Assembly (NCBI GenBank): GCA_030549495.1
Contig: JAUIRK010001057.1
Span: 583,501-647,500, forward strand
Source of the DNA: Nectonema munidae
Lineage: Eukaryota; Nematomorpha; Nectonematoida; Nectonematidae
Length of the DNA: 64,000 bases
Direction: 5' to 3'
Part shown: piece by piece, positions 21,845 to 33,883 of the stretch
How positions within the stretch are numbered: the stretch's first letter is position 1
How the letters are laid out: each line of letters begins with the position of its first letter
Notes under the pieces: model-generated
The model's input: only the letters and a program-made list of their open reading frames with translations
Database searches by the model: none
Told to the model about the DNA's origin: nothing
Made by a program: the position numbers and the translations under genes

Positions 21845-24066
21845 TTAACCCTTATCCTAGTGTTTGTTACATTTTGTAACATTTTAATTTTAAATAAAGA
21901 AAATCATGACTTAGATTTTTTTTTATTAGATAAAACTTTATGAGCATCTATAATTAAAATATCTTTTTGTTATAAATAAAAAAAATCAATAAATTATTGC
22001 CTCATTTTTTCTATTTTAAAGATTTTTTGCAGCACTTCTTTTTTATATTATTTTTGTTTTTTAAAGATTTTCTTTTTATTTATTTATTTTTGCTCCTCCT
22101 TATTGTTTTTATAATAAAATAGAGTCTAGAAGGCTTTTGCACAAAACAGGATTAAAATTCTTACTTCTTTCTAATAAAATAGAAGAAAGTGAAGAATCTA
22201 ACACAATACAAAATGTAGAAAATGGAGATAGTGAAGATTTTTTTATGACAAAAATATTTATTCAGAAGAAACATCTGTTCATTATCTTGATGAAAATTAT
22301 TGTGGGGATAAAAGTGTCGAGGAAAACTCATATTCTGATTTGGAAGAATTGTATGAAGAGAATGAATGTTCTTCTAACACTGACAATGACACCGAAGCTA
22401 GTGATTCTTCTAATGCTGAAATTGAACCCGAAAAGTTTAATGCTAATCGAATAAATTTTTCTATGCAATCGTTTGATGGTAGAAGAAGAGTAGAAATATT
22501 GTTATAAAACAAAAAAAGATCAATGACTTCAATTCTGATTCCTTGTTTGAATTTTTTTGATCAATCAATTTTTTATATAATTCAGAAGTATACCAACCGT
22601 AAGGTATCTGATTGCTAAAAATCAATATTTTTACATGAAATTTTTTTCACTCGATGAAATAAAAGCTTGTTAGCCTTGATAATCAGAGTGGTTTGGACAG
22701 AGACAACTTCACTTCTCTCATGAATTATGGAATCCGTTTGAAGGTAGACCTTTTATAGAGTAGTCATGGGGTTGCAAAGATTTCAATTTTTTTTACGAAC
22801 TGTTAGATTTGATAATTTCAGAAGTCGAAAGGAAAGAGTGAAAAATGATAGAATCATGGCGGTAAGAGAGATATGGGATATCTTCAATAATAACCTGGCA
22901 AAGTATTTTGAACCTTCCGAGACACTTACTGTTGATGAACAGTTGTTGGGTTATAGAGGTAAAGTTCCTGGACCCACGTATATTCCTTCTAAGCCAAGAA
23001 ACTATGGATTAAAAATATTTTGGATCTGTGATGCAGAAAATGGTTATGCATTGAAAGGAAAAGTGTATCAAGGCAAAGAAAATGGCGTAGTACATAGGTG
23101 TCTGGGTAAAGAGGTTATTCTAGAATTGTCAGAACCGTTTTATGATACTGGTCGCGATGTTGTCACCGATAACTTTTTTACCTCTCACGAACTTGCAAAG
23201 TGTCTTTTAGAACATAATCTAACTTTACTTGGCACAATTAGAAGTCATCGACGAGAAGTACCTAAAATTATGAAAAATAAAAAAAGACTGCTTTATTCGT
23301 CTATTTTTTTTGCATGATCACGAGAACAAAATAATTTTGGTATCATATATCGCTAAGAAAAATAAGAATGTTATCTTGCTCAGTTAATCACACAATGGAG
23401 AAGAAGTAGTAAACGAAAAAGAGATGCGCCCTACATTGATTCTTGATTATAATTATGGTAAAAAAGGAGTAGACCAACTTGACCAAAATCTTGAAGAATT
23501 TACATGTCGAAGAAAAACAAACAGATGGCCTCTTTTATTTTTATTTAATATGATTGACGTAGCAGTAAACAACTCATTTATATAATCAAAAAATGAGGGC
23601 TGTTTTCAAACCAGAAGAGATTTCATGAAAAACTTGACCATAAATCTATCTAAAGCTTCTGTTGATTACAGGTATAAAAATAACAAAAAGCTTTCCTCGA
23701 AAAATTTAGAGGCTGCGAAACTCTTTGGTATAATTGAAAAAAATATAAAAATGTGCAGAGAAAATAAAAAAGTAGGAAGATGCTTCTTATGCCGAAAATG
23801 TGCTCGTTCAAAATGTGACAACTGTTCTCAGTTTGTTTGTACGCTACATAAAAGATGCGCTAAAAAATAATTTGTGATTCATGCTCATAATTTTTATTTA
23901 AATAAAGCTTTTAAAATTGATCTATTTTGACGTTTTTTAGTTTTTATAGAAATAAGTAGGAATAAATTTTGATATAAAAAACATTTTATAGATTAAAAGT
24001 ATATGTTACAAAATGTAACAAACACTAGCTTTAGGAAGTTTTTTTCACCACATTTATAAGGGTTAA
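21845..24066 (+). mobile_element. piggyBac element PB2 inserted in a LINE
   Basis: TTAA at 21845-21848 and 24063-24066 flanks termini starting CCCTTAT. A 24-bp inverted segment (CTAGTGTTTG plus GTTACATTTTGTAAC) lies at 21857-21880 and 24005-24028. On the left it is 8 bp from the end, on the right 34 bp. The GTTACATTTTGTAAC part is itself a palindrome. Removing the element and one TTAA restores the LINE frame. Confidence 0.88.
22137..23870 (+). pseudogene. piggyBac transposase of PB2 (several stops and frameshifts)
   Basis: Acidic N-terminal pieces (SYSDLEELYEENECSSNTDN) lie at about 22240-22500. The core at 22766-23317 starts at a helix MGLQRFQFFLRTVRFDNF and has TVDEQLLGYRGKVPG with the first Asp and VVTDNFFTSHELAKCLL with the second. 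After a break, 23450-23590 has KKGVDQLDQNLEEFTCRRKT with the third Asp, then NRWPLLFLFNMIDVAVNNS. At 23625-23870 the cysteine-rich domain reads GRCFLCRKCARSKCDNCSQF and CTLHKRC. All three Asp positions are kept, but stops before 22766 and after 23314 break the protein. Confidence 0.85.
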
Positions 24067-24540
24067 ATAGTGTTGTCTATAATTACTTTGGTAAGAATTC
24101 GGTTTAAATTTGAGGGAATGTGATCTTGAAATTCTTTTTGAGTAACCAGGCAATACACTCTCGTCAATGTTCATGCTTCCTTTCACAATATTAAATATAG
24201 TCTTAAGTTTCTGCAATAAGGAAGATTAATTTTCTCCAATCTTCTAATGCAACATAAACTTTGCATTCCTTTCAAGTGTTTTGTAAATACTCTTTGAACG
24301 TTTTCTATTTTTCTGATGTTCATGATTGAAGAATTTCCAAAAATCACATTTCCATATTCTAAAACAGGCCTGACTAAAGATTTGAACAGATGGAGAGAAA
24401 CTTCAATGTCAGATAACACAAAAGTATTGTTTAACATGTGTAATATAGAGAAAGCTTTCTTTACAACATGAGAAACATGATCAGAAAAACAAAAGTTTGA
24501 ATACACGTGACAATGATCTTTCAAAGTGTTAGATAAACTT
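24067..24540 (-). pseudogene. LINE reverse transcriptase fragment (right of PB2)
   Basis: The minus strand encodes FSDHVSHVVKKAFSILHMLN, then HLFKSLVRPVLEYGNVIFGN and IENVQRVFTKHLKGMQSL, the end of the RT domain and thumb of a CR1/Jockey-type LINE. Reading on through the TTAA into 21844 gives NYRQHYLTQKA, a stop, then NHWNDLPNEV, so the two halves are one 5'-truncated copy carrying one stop. The copy begins near 24540. Confidence 0.82.
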
Positions 24541-27018
24541 TAAAATTATAAATTACTTTGCCCATATTAGAAATGCCAAATATAATATTAAATTAAATAA
24601 ATCAATACAATGGAAAATTTTGTTTAAATTTAATCAAAATAAATTTATTTCTAACAAATATATCCCTAATTTTACTTTAGTTAAAATTTTTTAGAGATTG
24701 TGAAAACTGGGAAGATGTTGAGTGTAATTGATTAGGTTAAAATTTAAAAAAAAAAGAAAGGTTCAAAAGACAGAAAAATTGATAGATAAAATGCAGGGAC
24801 TACGAAAATTCAAGAAGTTTAGGGTGATTGGGGCAAAAAAGTAAAATTAAAAGAAGGATTACGCAAGATTAAGCCACAAAATTTGTGAAATTGCGATAAA
24901 ATTGAAGGGGATTACCGCCAAATTGAAGGGGATTGCGAAAAAAAGTCACACCCCTATTTGTATATTCTTCTTTCATCTTAAAATAAATACTAATCTTATA
25001 TATTTTATACTTTTTAGTGTAAAATCTCCTGGGTTCTTTTTATTACAAGTACCTTTTAAATCAAATTAGAATGTGAGAAATCCAATTGAAAAATTTGAAG
25101 AGTGTATAACTCTACGTTATATTCAAAAGGAGGCATTAAAAAGCCATCTCATGACAGAAACCCCTTTGATTTTGTAAAATAGCAAGCGTGTATTCCTTAA
25201 TTTATGATAATAAATTCCCTCTATCTTTGCACTCAACCCGAAGCATTTGATTCCTCAATAATTTAACCTTGAAAAATTGTTCATACCAAAAATTTTTTTG
25301 CAAATTTATTATTTATTCTACTTTCTTTTCTCTTTCAAGAAGTTTTAAAGCAAATAAATATTTTACTTTTTGCAAAGCATTTCACTTCAAATCCGGGAAG
25401 CATGAATATGAATGTAAGATCATGATGCTACTTTTATCGCAAACAAAATTTAAATGATGCCCATAATTTAGATCACAATACTCCTTTGGCTCCTCTTGAT
25501 ACCAAGTGAGACATTATGAATCCTTCATTTTAAATCTCTCTGTTGGGGGGATAAAGCAGAGAGCTATACTAAGATACCTTCGGAAAACGTAGTTATATAC
25601 TTTTGGTATTTTATATTCGCAGTATAACGTTCATAATGCTCTCTAACCATTTCCCTAAGCACTTTTTCCCGCTTCTGAGTTCCATCCAATATATAAGGTA
25701 GTCAAAATTGTAAGTTCGCTATTTTTGTTACTTGTAAATTGTAAAGGTGTTTTGAATTTCAAAATAGTTAAAAAAAATGTCTTACTTTAAAGATTTTAAA
25801 TGATCGCATTACTGCTTTTTTCAAATATACTTTGTAAAAGTTTTATCAATATTCTTTCCAGAAATTGAATATTTATAGATATGTATCATTTTTTAAGCAA
25901 ATAACTTTGTTCCCAATAAATTTGAACGAGGTTACTAGGCTATCGCGGATTGGATTATCAAAGTCTATGTACCATAGACACGAATGGTTGAATTACCACC
26001 TACAAATTTTTATTGATCATAAGATCAATAAGTTAATTATTGATCATAGTTATAGTAGGTTAATCATAAGTTAATTAGTGAATCCAATAATTAACTCCAC
26101 CATTCATCGTTTCAAGCGCGTGCTTTTAATCAAACTAGAAAGTGGAAAGCTTTGAACACAATGGACATCTTCTCAGCCTGAAGCCACATACATTTCTGTG
26201 AATAACGACAACATTAGAGAATATTGAAGTGTGGTGTCTGCTTTGTTTTCAAGGATTATACTCTCATTTTGGGAAAAATATTTTAACGAAATTGAAATTT
26301 TTGTATTATTGTCTCTTGCAACTCAAAAGAAAGTATATGATTGGATAAAAATAGAGGGTCCATAAAATGTTTTACATATAGTTAATTTATCCTAGTTTTA
26401 TCTTAAACTTGCATTGCTTCATTAAACTTTTTAAGTGATAAAATTAATTATATTAAAATAGTTTAAAATAAATTTAAATAATTTATTCATGCAAAAAAAT
26501 GTTTCACACAAATTTATTTTATTTCTAAAATTTAAAAGATGTAAATACTTATAGTGTTCTCTTCTGAGCAAAAATATCAAATCACATACAAAGGTCAATG
26601 CAGACATATTCAGTTGATTTATAGATACTAAAAATTATGAGGCATTGTCTTCTGCCATGTTTGAGATTTTGAGAAATTTATAGCAACTCTTTGAGACTTT
26701 AACATTTAGATACTGAAAGAGTGTTCCTTTATCTTATTCAAAGGAACATTTACCCTTATATAATATACATATTCGTTTTCTTTCAACCTAAAAATGTCTT
26801 CCTTCATTTATATAATGATATTGATTTTCAACTTTTCAGAATATTGGAATTTTTTATTATAAATAATATCACCATTTTATTATTTCATATTTTTATCACA
26901 GTATTCAATATGTTTTTATTCATGTTTGCAAACATTTAGGTGTTTATTTGATAAGTAAGTAAAAACTTCTCACAAAAAATTAGTTGACATCAAAATGCCT
27001 TAATTGTTTGATTTTTAG
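24541..27018. other. AT-rich stretch before the Kazal exon
   Basis: A degenerate repeat with AAATTGAAGGGGATT twice lies at 24895-24935. An imperfect palindrome GTCTATGTACCATAGAC is at 25964-25980, and GATCAATAAGTTAATTATTG near 26024 is followed by similar inverted motifs. An upstream exon with a signal peptide for the Kazal gene is expected here or further left, but I could not find a convincing one. Confidence 0.35.
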
Positions 27019-27159
27019 AGTGTTCAAAAAAAGAGAAAAATAGTGGGCCTGTTTGTGGAGCGGACTTCAAAAACTACAAAAGTATCTGTGAATTCATAAA
27101 TTACAGACCAGCTTCGCTCTCTTCAGACAGCTTCTCGCCAGGAAAATGTCCTAAAAAGG
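27019..27159 (+). CDS. Kazal-type inhibitor domain exon
   Basis: A small exon, acceptor TTTGATTTTTAG ending at 27018 and donor GTGAGA at 27160, phase 1. It encodes CSKKREKNSGPVCGADFKNY, then KSICEFINY and a stretch ending SPGKCPKK. The PVCG core, ten residues between the PVCG Cys and the next Cys, and the final GKC are diagnostic of Kazal serine-protease-inhibitor domains, which are extracellular. Only four Cys occur in the exon: both partners of the classical Cys1-Cys5 bridge appear absent unless Cys1 lies in an earlier exon. Phase matches the exon at 29816. Family call is good; completeness is unknown. Confidence 0.7.
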
Positions 27160-27892
27160 GTGAGAACGTTTCCTTATGGTTGGTATCGGTTTAGTTGCTT
27201 GAGTAAAGAAGAACCAAGAACTCGCATAAATTTTAGCTAATTCACATTTTTTGAACGCAATTCCATAAAAATTTAAATGTAATCTTCAAAGTTCGTGTGC
27301 TCGCATTAACACAAATTTGATTTCAAATATTTCACACCACTCATGGCTGCGAGTAAGTTTCTGATGAAACAGATCAGATGTGAGCCAGCACATTAATTAG
27401 TCAAGGCCAGATTTCTTCAAGTTTATTCCTTAAATTTCAGTTAAATTTTAGTTTATTAAATTTATTCCGTTCCTGTCAAAATCTTGTTTGTGTTTTCAAT
27501 ATTTTATGTATGCTACATTTATATTTTGACAAATATTTTTTGGCTTATGAAAAAATTCTGTTTTGGTGGTTGACCAACTTTATTGTTACTCTCGACGACA
27601 AAAAAAGCTTACAATTTTTCGCATATTAAATTTATATTTTGAATAAACTCATCATTTATCCGTTCGCCACTAAAAAATAAATTTTGGATAATGTGTAAAT
27701 AACCATCATAAACTTATAAGTTGCAATTTATATATAAAAAAATTTTTTTTTAATAAATTTTTTATTTAAAAAAGTAGCTTTGTATAATATTTAAACTTTA
27801 TAAAACTTTTTTTATTAAGAGTTTATTTTTAATTGAAAAATTTGATAAAAAAGTGGTTTTTATAAATTTTCATGTAAATATAAAGGTGTAAA

Positions 27893-28037
27893 GGAACCGT
27901 GGGGTGTTTTCATCGAGAAGGCACAATTGCGCCTCTTGTATCGAACTATGAAGAAAGCAGGCTTGTTGCGGGATCGAACCCACGACATTGAGTTATCGAA
28001 ACCCAGTATCTAACCAATCTTACTCAAACCCCTAGTG
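27893..28037 (-). repeat. tRNA-derived SINE, copy b
   Basis: On the minus strand: GGTTAGATACTGGGTTTCG (A-box region), GTGGGTTCGATCCCGC (clear B box), then a body with GTGCCTTCTCGATGAAAACA. It lies in the intron between the two Kazal-gene exons. Confidence 0.72.
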
Positions 28038-28664
28038 TATATAGGATGCATATATACCCACGTATTACAAAGTTAAATTTTAAAGTAACAAATGCTAACG
28101 TTGCGAAGTATTGCGATGAAATATGTCATTTTAATGGAAATTTGGAATTGTTTTCATTTAAAAAAAACGATATATGAAGTTTTGTTAGTGGAAATTTTGT
28201 TGAAATCTAATTTGCGAGCCCATAATCGAGGTTCATGGAGTACATTTAAAAAAAATATTTTTGCATCAGATAAAAATAAAAGGAAAAATTATATTTTATC
28301 AATTAATAGCCAAACAAATTTGTTGGTATCCAAAACAAGTTCATTCAAAATATAAATTTAATATCGGCATAAAATACTCGTATTTTTAGTTCAGATTTTT
28401 GTGAAAAACTCTCATATTTCTCTTTATAATTTTATCGATACAATGTCCTTTTAAAAACTGTACGTCATAATGGATTTCATAGAGAGTTTTTATGAATAAG
28501 TGTTATTGGATAGAATATGCCTATACGCTATAATTGATAAATAAGCATTCAAAGTTTCGTTTCGACTAATGCTCAATAACTCTATAATAATGCTTACCCA
28601 CAGTGCAAGTTATAATAATCTATAAACCTTTAATGAACCATGCCTTTTAAATGATCAATATACA

Positions 28665-29375
28665 AAATTAACCGTAAAAAAGTTTGCCGTAGGAAAACTC
28701 GCCTCAAGAATTTTCGCCTCGGGAAATTTAGCCTAATAGGAAAAATCGCTGTAAGACAATTTTGCCGTAAAACAAGTATTTGTGATAAAAACAGTTGTTT
28801 TTGAAGTACCATTTTATCTCTTCCAAACAACCAAATTTGGCCAAGTAATTATTTTTTTTATTTTATCTTTATTTTTATTTTATCCTATTTTTTATTTTAT
28901 ATTTATTTTATCTTTATTTTTATTTTATCCTAATTTTTATTTTATCTTTATTTTATTTTTTATTTTATTTTACCTTATTTTTTATTTTATCTTTATTTTT
29001 TTTCGACTATAGTTTTTTTGTAGGCAGACGATGGTTTATGAAATGGAAACTAGTAGAGGAGGACTGAAATTAGTTGACGATCTTAACTATATTTATCGAA
29101 TAGATCGAAAATACCGATAAAAAAATAATTACTCCATACGGATAATAAAATAAAAATAAATAAAATAAAATACGGATAATAAAATAAAAAAAATAATTAC
29201 TCCCTTTCCTTATTGGTTGTTTGGAAGAGATAAAATGGTACTTCAGAAACGAAACTGTTTTTATCACAAACACTTGTTTTCGGCAAAATTGTCCTACAGC
29301 GATTTTTCCTATTAGGGGAAATTTCTTGAGGCGAATTTTCCTACGGCAAATTTGTTTACGCCGAATTTTTCTAGA
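28665..29375. repeat. Fold-back element with ~165-bp arms and TTTTA-rich core
   Basis: The left arm (28670-28838) and right arm (29213-29372) are inverted copies: TTTGCCGTAGGAAAACTCGCC against GGCGAATTTTCCTACGGCAA, and GTACCATTTTATCTCTTCCA against TGGAAGAGATAAAATGGTAC. The centre at 28856-29000 is a TTTATTTTATC-type array with an inverted A-rich partner near 29110-29200. No coding potential; a non-autonomous DNA element. Confidence 0.75.
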
Positions 29376-29815
29376 ACCTTTTAATACAACCCTAAGTTTA
29401 ACATTTAAAGAAATAAAATTCTATTTTTTCGCTTCTCAATTTAATGCCTCTTTTCTACAACTTGTTTTAGTCAAGTTCAGCTTTTTAACACATGGTAATT
29501 TGCACAATGTTTTAATTAAATTTACGAAATTATTTAAATAAATACTAATCGAAGACCAATCAATGAAGTCACTGAAAATGCATACGCCATGATTGCATCA
29601 GTAGCAACAGCAGCGCTGGTCTCGCAATTGAAGTCTGTCTGTGTATGAGTGTGTTTTGTTGATCGGTGCTTCTTTATTGAAGTTCTCTTGCGTTTGTGTG
29701 CTTGATGCTCCTAAAATATAGTGAAACTTTTATAATTTTTGAAACTTTAATCTTCAAAATAGTTTTGTTAGGGTTAAAGAGCACTGTTGTGATAATTTTT
29801 TAACTTACATTATAG

Positions 29816-29892
29816 AAGCATGCTCCAAAAAGTGTAAAAAGAAACAATGCTATCATAAAGACAAGGGCTGCTATTCATGTCATTGTAAATGA
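29816..29892 (+). CDS. Cysteine-rich last exon of the Kazal gene
   Basis: Acceptor ACTTACATTATAG ends at 29815. Two bases finish a Glu codon begun by the exon at 27159, then ACSKKCKKKQCYHKDKGCYS and CHCK follow before a stop at 29890-29892. Cys spacing is C-x3-C-x4-C-x6-C-x2-C-x-C in a Lys-rich tail. AATAAA lies at 29979-29984, giving a plausible 3' UTR of about 100 bases. The link to the Kazal exon rests on phase, order and secretory-type composition; it could instead belong to a separate small peptide gene. Confidence 0.5.
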
Positions 29893-29978
29893 GAGTTTGG
29901 AGGAAATCTGGAAAATTGCACAAATGGTACAAAAGAGAAGAATTGTTAAAATTTCGCACTCATCCTTTATTTCTTATC

Positions 29979-29984
29979 AATAAA
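29979..29984 (+). terminator. Polyadenylation signal after the Cys-rich exon
   Basis: AATAAA 86 bases downstream of the stop at 29892, within an AT-rich stretch. It supports the reading of 29816-29892 as a terminal exon. Confidence 0.45.
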
Positions 29985-30279
29985 ATATTTAGTTCTTAAA
30001 CTTTTTATTAAACATAAAAAAAGTGTGATCTTTTATAAACGGAAGAAATAAGAAGCTTATTTTTGAGATTTAGAATCAGAAAAGTTTGCAAAAATTGAAG
30101 ACAATACATTTATTTGCTTTACCTATGAAGTGCTAAACGCATTATATGTTTATTAAGGCCAGGTGCTGCTGATAGAGATAACTTCAATGATATTGAAAAA
30201 CTTTTCACAAAAGACAACATTGTAACTTTTTATATAGAACCATATACTTGCACTTGCTTTTTGCATTTCACAGTTTTTT

Positions 30280-32925
30280 TTATCCTTATTAGTGCGGGGC
30301 TAAATTTGTCCGCTCAAGTTCCTATTTTTCTCAGATATTAATAAGTTTTTATAAATATTTTTAATGTTACATGTATATTTCAACTATGCTGAATTCAGTG
30401 ATGATGTCCATTTTTTATCAAAATCAATCAAAACTGTCCAAAAATTGATTTATATTTGACAGCTCATCTCAAAAAGGAACTTTTTATTTAAATAATTATA
30501 ACGTTTTTTACACATATATGTCCATTTTCAAATATACTGAATTCACTGGTGATATTCATTTTTTTTATAAAAATTAGTCAAACCTGACAAAATATAATTT
30601 ATTTATGACAGCCCATGTCAAAATTAAAATTTTTATTCTTATAAAAAGTTTTTTTATACATTTCAAGTATGGAAATTTAATGGTGATGTTCATTTTTTAT
30701 GAAATCAATAAAACCTATCAAAAAATCGATTAAACATATAAATCAATGTCAAATATATCGACATAAAAATAACGTCTACTTGCAATATTTCTCTGGTTAT
30801 TATTTTCTTAATTTATTTAATAAACAAACTTTAGGTGTTTAATTCACTCAAAATATTTCATTTGTCAATAAATCATGTATCTCGATAGGACCTCCATCTT
30901 TTTGGCTACAAATTCGTTATCGGCTTGTAGTCTTTACGTCATATTATAATTTACAGTATGTAATTTTGCTATGCATTCTATGATGATCCTTTTTTGGTAG
31001 CTCTTTTTTCATTAGAAATTTATATTCTTCAATGGGTGTTCGAAAATTTTTTTATAATGATAAAATTACTTTTTTCCTCTCTCAAAGCATTCTGATCATC
31101 AAGAATCTTTTTGATGATCTTAGACTTTTTTATCAGTATCGTGTATTTTATTATCAGGCCTGAATATTTGTCAACTATTCTTAGTTCAAAGGTTTTTTTC
31201 TCATGAATAATTCGTAATGTTCATTGTCCAATTACAAAAAGTTGTCCACGTTCTTCATCTAAAAAATTCTCTCTTTGACGCAAATGGAAAAAGATGGAAA
31301 AATTCAATTTAAATTAAAAATATCTTGATAGTGACTAAATTCTCACATATTGGCATCTGTGCCATTTTTGATACTGACCTATTCTAAATTTTCAGATTTC
31401 CTACCCATCTTACCTAAATGTTAATTGTAATCCTAGATGATAAGCTATAGATTTAAATATTTTTCATTTGTAAAAGAAGATTCACAGTCAAAATCTTTTT
31501 TGAAGCACCTTATATTATACCATTAAACCACTTCCTAGTTCATTAGAACATGGTAGATCTTCCATTTAGTCAAGATACATATTTTTTTTATTTATTTCAT
31601 TTGATCACATGTTTTCTTTTCAATTAGTTTTCAACTTGGTTCCTTTTCTCATACAAATTTTCTAAAGATTTTATAATACGTTTTGTTTTTTTTAAATAAA
31701 TATTTCATACCTAAGATGATTGAAGAAAGTATTATAAAGCCAAAATATACAAAAAAAAAGTTTATTTTTACTATATACCTAATATGCAACGATTTTTTTT
31801 TTATTTTTTACAGAACTGATTTTCAGGCATACATTACTAATTCAATTGCCACTTCGAGATATTTTTTAACCGTATTAGCCAAAATGGAGTACAGAAATAA
31901 AATAAGCATAGTCGATTTGATATAAAAACAAATATTTTATTTGAGAGAGTTATTTTTTTGAACATATTATTGAAGACAGTATCTAGAAGTAAAGCGCAAA
32001 TTCGATTGAAGCTTTCAGATATTTTAAAACGATAAATGCCAAACCTGAGTCAAAAAATGAATCCAGCATCTTCCATTTGGCATAAAAACAGATATTTTAT
32101 TTAAATTTCAAAAATATTTCTGTAGACATTAGACGTAAATCAATCATTTGTTTGTCACTTTCAGACATTTAAAACCTTTAAATGCAAAAACTAATTCTAG
32201 AAATAAAATTATCATGGTTGAATTGGTATAAAAACATATATTTCATGTAAAATTAGAGATAATATTTTTGGATATAGTTTTCAGATATAAACCGCAAATT
32301 TGATTGACACTAGCAGTAAAACCTCTAAATACGAAAACTGCGTCCAGAAATGAAAACATCATGATCTATTTGCTATAAAAACATATATTTCATGTAAAAT
32401 TTGAATCAATATTTTTGGAAACAAATTTTTGAACTAAACGCAAATTTGATTGATACTTATAGGTATTTTCAAATTCAAAATGCAAAAATTGAGTCCATAA
32501 ATGAAACTAGCATGGTTGATTTTGTATAAAAACATATATTTCATTGTAAAATTTGAATGAATATTTTTGGAAACAAATTTTTGAACTAAACGCAAATTTG
32601 ATTAACACTTATAGGTATTTTCAAAACCCAAATGTAAAAAATGAATCGAGAAATAAACCAGCATGGCCGATTTAGTATAAAAACATATATTTTATGTAAA
32701 ATTTGAAGGTATATTTTTGATTAATCAAAATTTTGATTAACATCTTTTAAAAAGTAGTCATGATTATTTTAAAAATTAAATATATAAAGTCTTATACGTT
32801 CAAAACTGGATATAAGTATAAATTTTTAAGGTAGTATATAATATAGATCCTAAGTTATAAGGTTTTAACTACAGATAATGTCAAAATTTTGGTGAAAATT
32901 TTCATTTTTGATTTTGATTGATAGT
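30280..32925. repeat. Left arm of the long inverted repeat
   Basis: It contains an outer tandem array of ~150-bp units with CTGAATTCAGTGATGATGTC (three copies, about 30391, 30538, 30670), a middle single-copy part (30840-31680), and an inner array of ~150-bp units keyed by TATAAAAACATATATTTCAT (six copies, about 31920-32680). The middle part keeps a coding-like minus-strand stretch (ATCGAGATACATGATT side) matching the right arm. Confidence 0.75.
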
Positions 32926-33850
32926 TTCAAATTAATGCAGCTTAAGTCCTGATTCCTAACGATGCCATGATAAACCTCCTTCTACTGTCTTTCTTTCAGC
33001 GCATTTGATTTGCCAACGGTATGGTGATCAGTTGATGACGATAGTGCTCAAACATGTACCTTTAAAGGGTTTTCGTTCCTTTTTTAGTTTTACTGCGCGT
33101 ATCACTTTATTTCATTCCTTTTTTCATGACGACTCAGCCCCATTTTATCTACATATTATTTTAAGTGTGCAATTAATCCAATCTCATAACAATTTATAAA
33201 AAACGTTTTAATATTAAAGATATTTCTTCAAAATTACATTTGCCTACAGATGTAAAATATATTAGCTTTAACAATTAAAATTTTGCTGATGAAATATCAT
33301 TTATTTTATCACATGATAAAAAAGACTTTAACTCAATGAAGTAACTTTTAACTTTACAATTTCTTTATATATTAACAAAAAACGTTCTTTTTTCTTTAAA
33401 ACTTGCCATGCCTATTTTAGTATGCCACATGGCTTCTAGAAGGTGCGTATTTTTAAAAGCGTTCCTTTCACAAAAAAGTTTCTACAGACCTGGCCTAACC
33501 CGTATTTACAGGATTCTCAATAAACCGAAATTCTGAGTTAATCAGATTTTAGTTCTATTTTTTTTATGGTGAAGGAACCATAAAAAAAAAAATTTTAACG
33601 AATCTTTTCTATACCTTAATTTCGATAAACATTATTACGTAGAGCGGACTTTTCAAGATTTCACACAATTTCTATTTTCTAATCTTCTTTGCATACTCTT
33701 TCCTCCAATTACGAATATATCGTTGTTTTTCTGCATCACCAAAAGCGTAAATAAACGACAAAGAATTGAGTAATAAAAGTTGCAAACTCCAATCACGGAC
33801 ATTTTTAAAATGAATAAATTTTAACTCTTAACTTATTTTAATTAATATAA
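32926..33850. other. Interior of the long-repeat structure, left side
   Basis: At 33660-33800 the minus strand reads SLSFIYAFGDAEKQRYIRNW followed by RKEYAKKIRK and a stop, coding-like but not recognised. The rest is AT-rich with no recognised feature. Confidence 0.35.
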
Positions 33851-33854
33851 ATAT

Positions 33855-33883
33855 TTTACGCCTCCCAGCACTAATAGGGAAGA
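33855..33883. repeat. Third copy of the long-repeat terminus
   Basis: TTTACGCCTCCCAGCACTAA then TAGGGAAG matches the right end of the 10.3-kb structure (TTTACGCCCCCCAGCACTT, and CAGCACTAATAGGGTTAA). It lies inside the structure, right at the end of the piggyBac PB3 coding relic, so a related element end seems to have landed here. Confidence 0.5.

Noticed and set aside
27961-28037. A functional tRNA gene
   Set aside because: The B box is good, but the flanks do not fold as an acceptor stem and the same sequence recurs with a common body, so it is a SINE head.
29590-29650. ATG with a short hydrophobic-looking frame (MIASVATAALVS) as a signal peptide for the Cys-rich exon
   Set aside because: It ends at a stop after 19 codons and sits downstream of the Kazal exon, with no donor in the needed phase.
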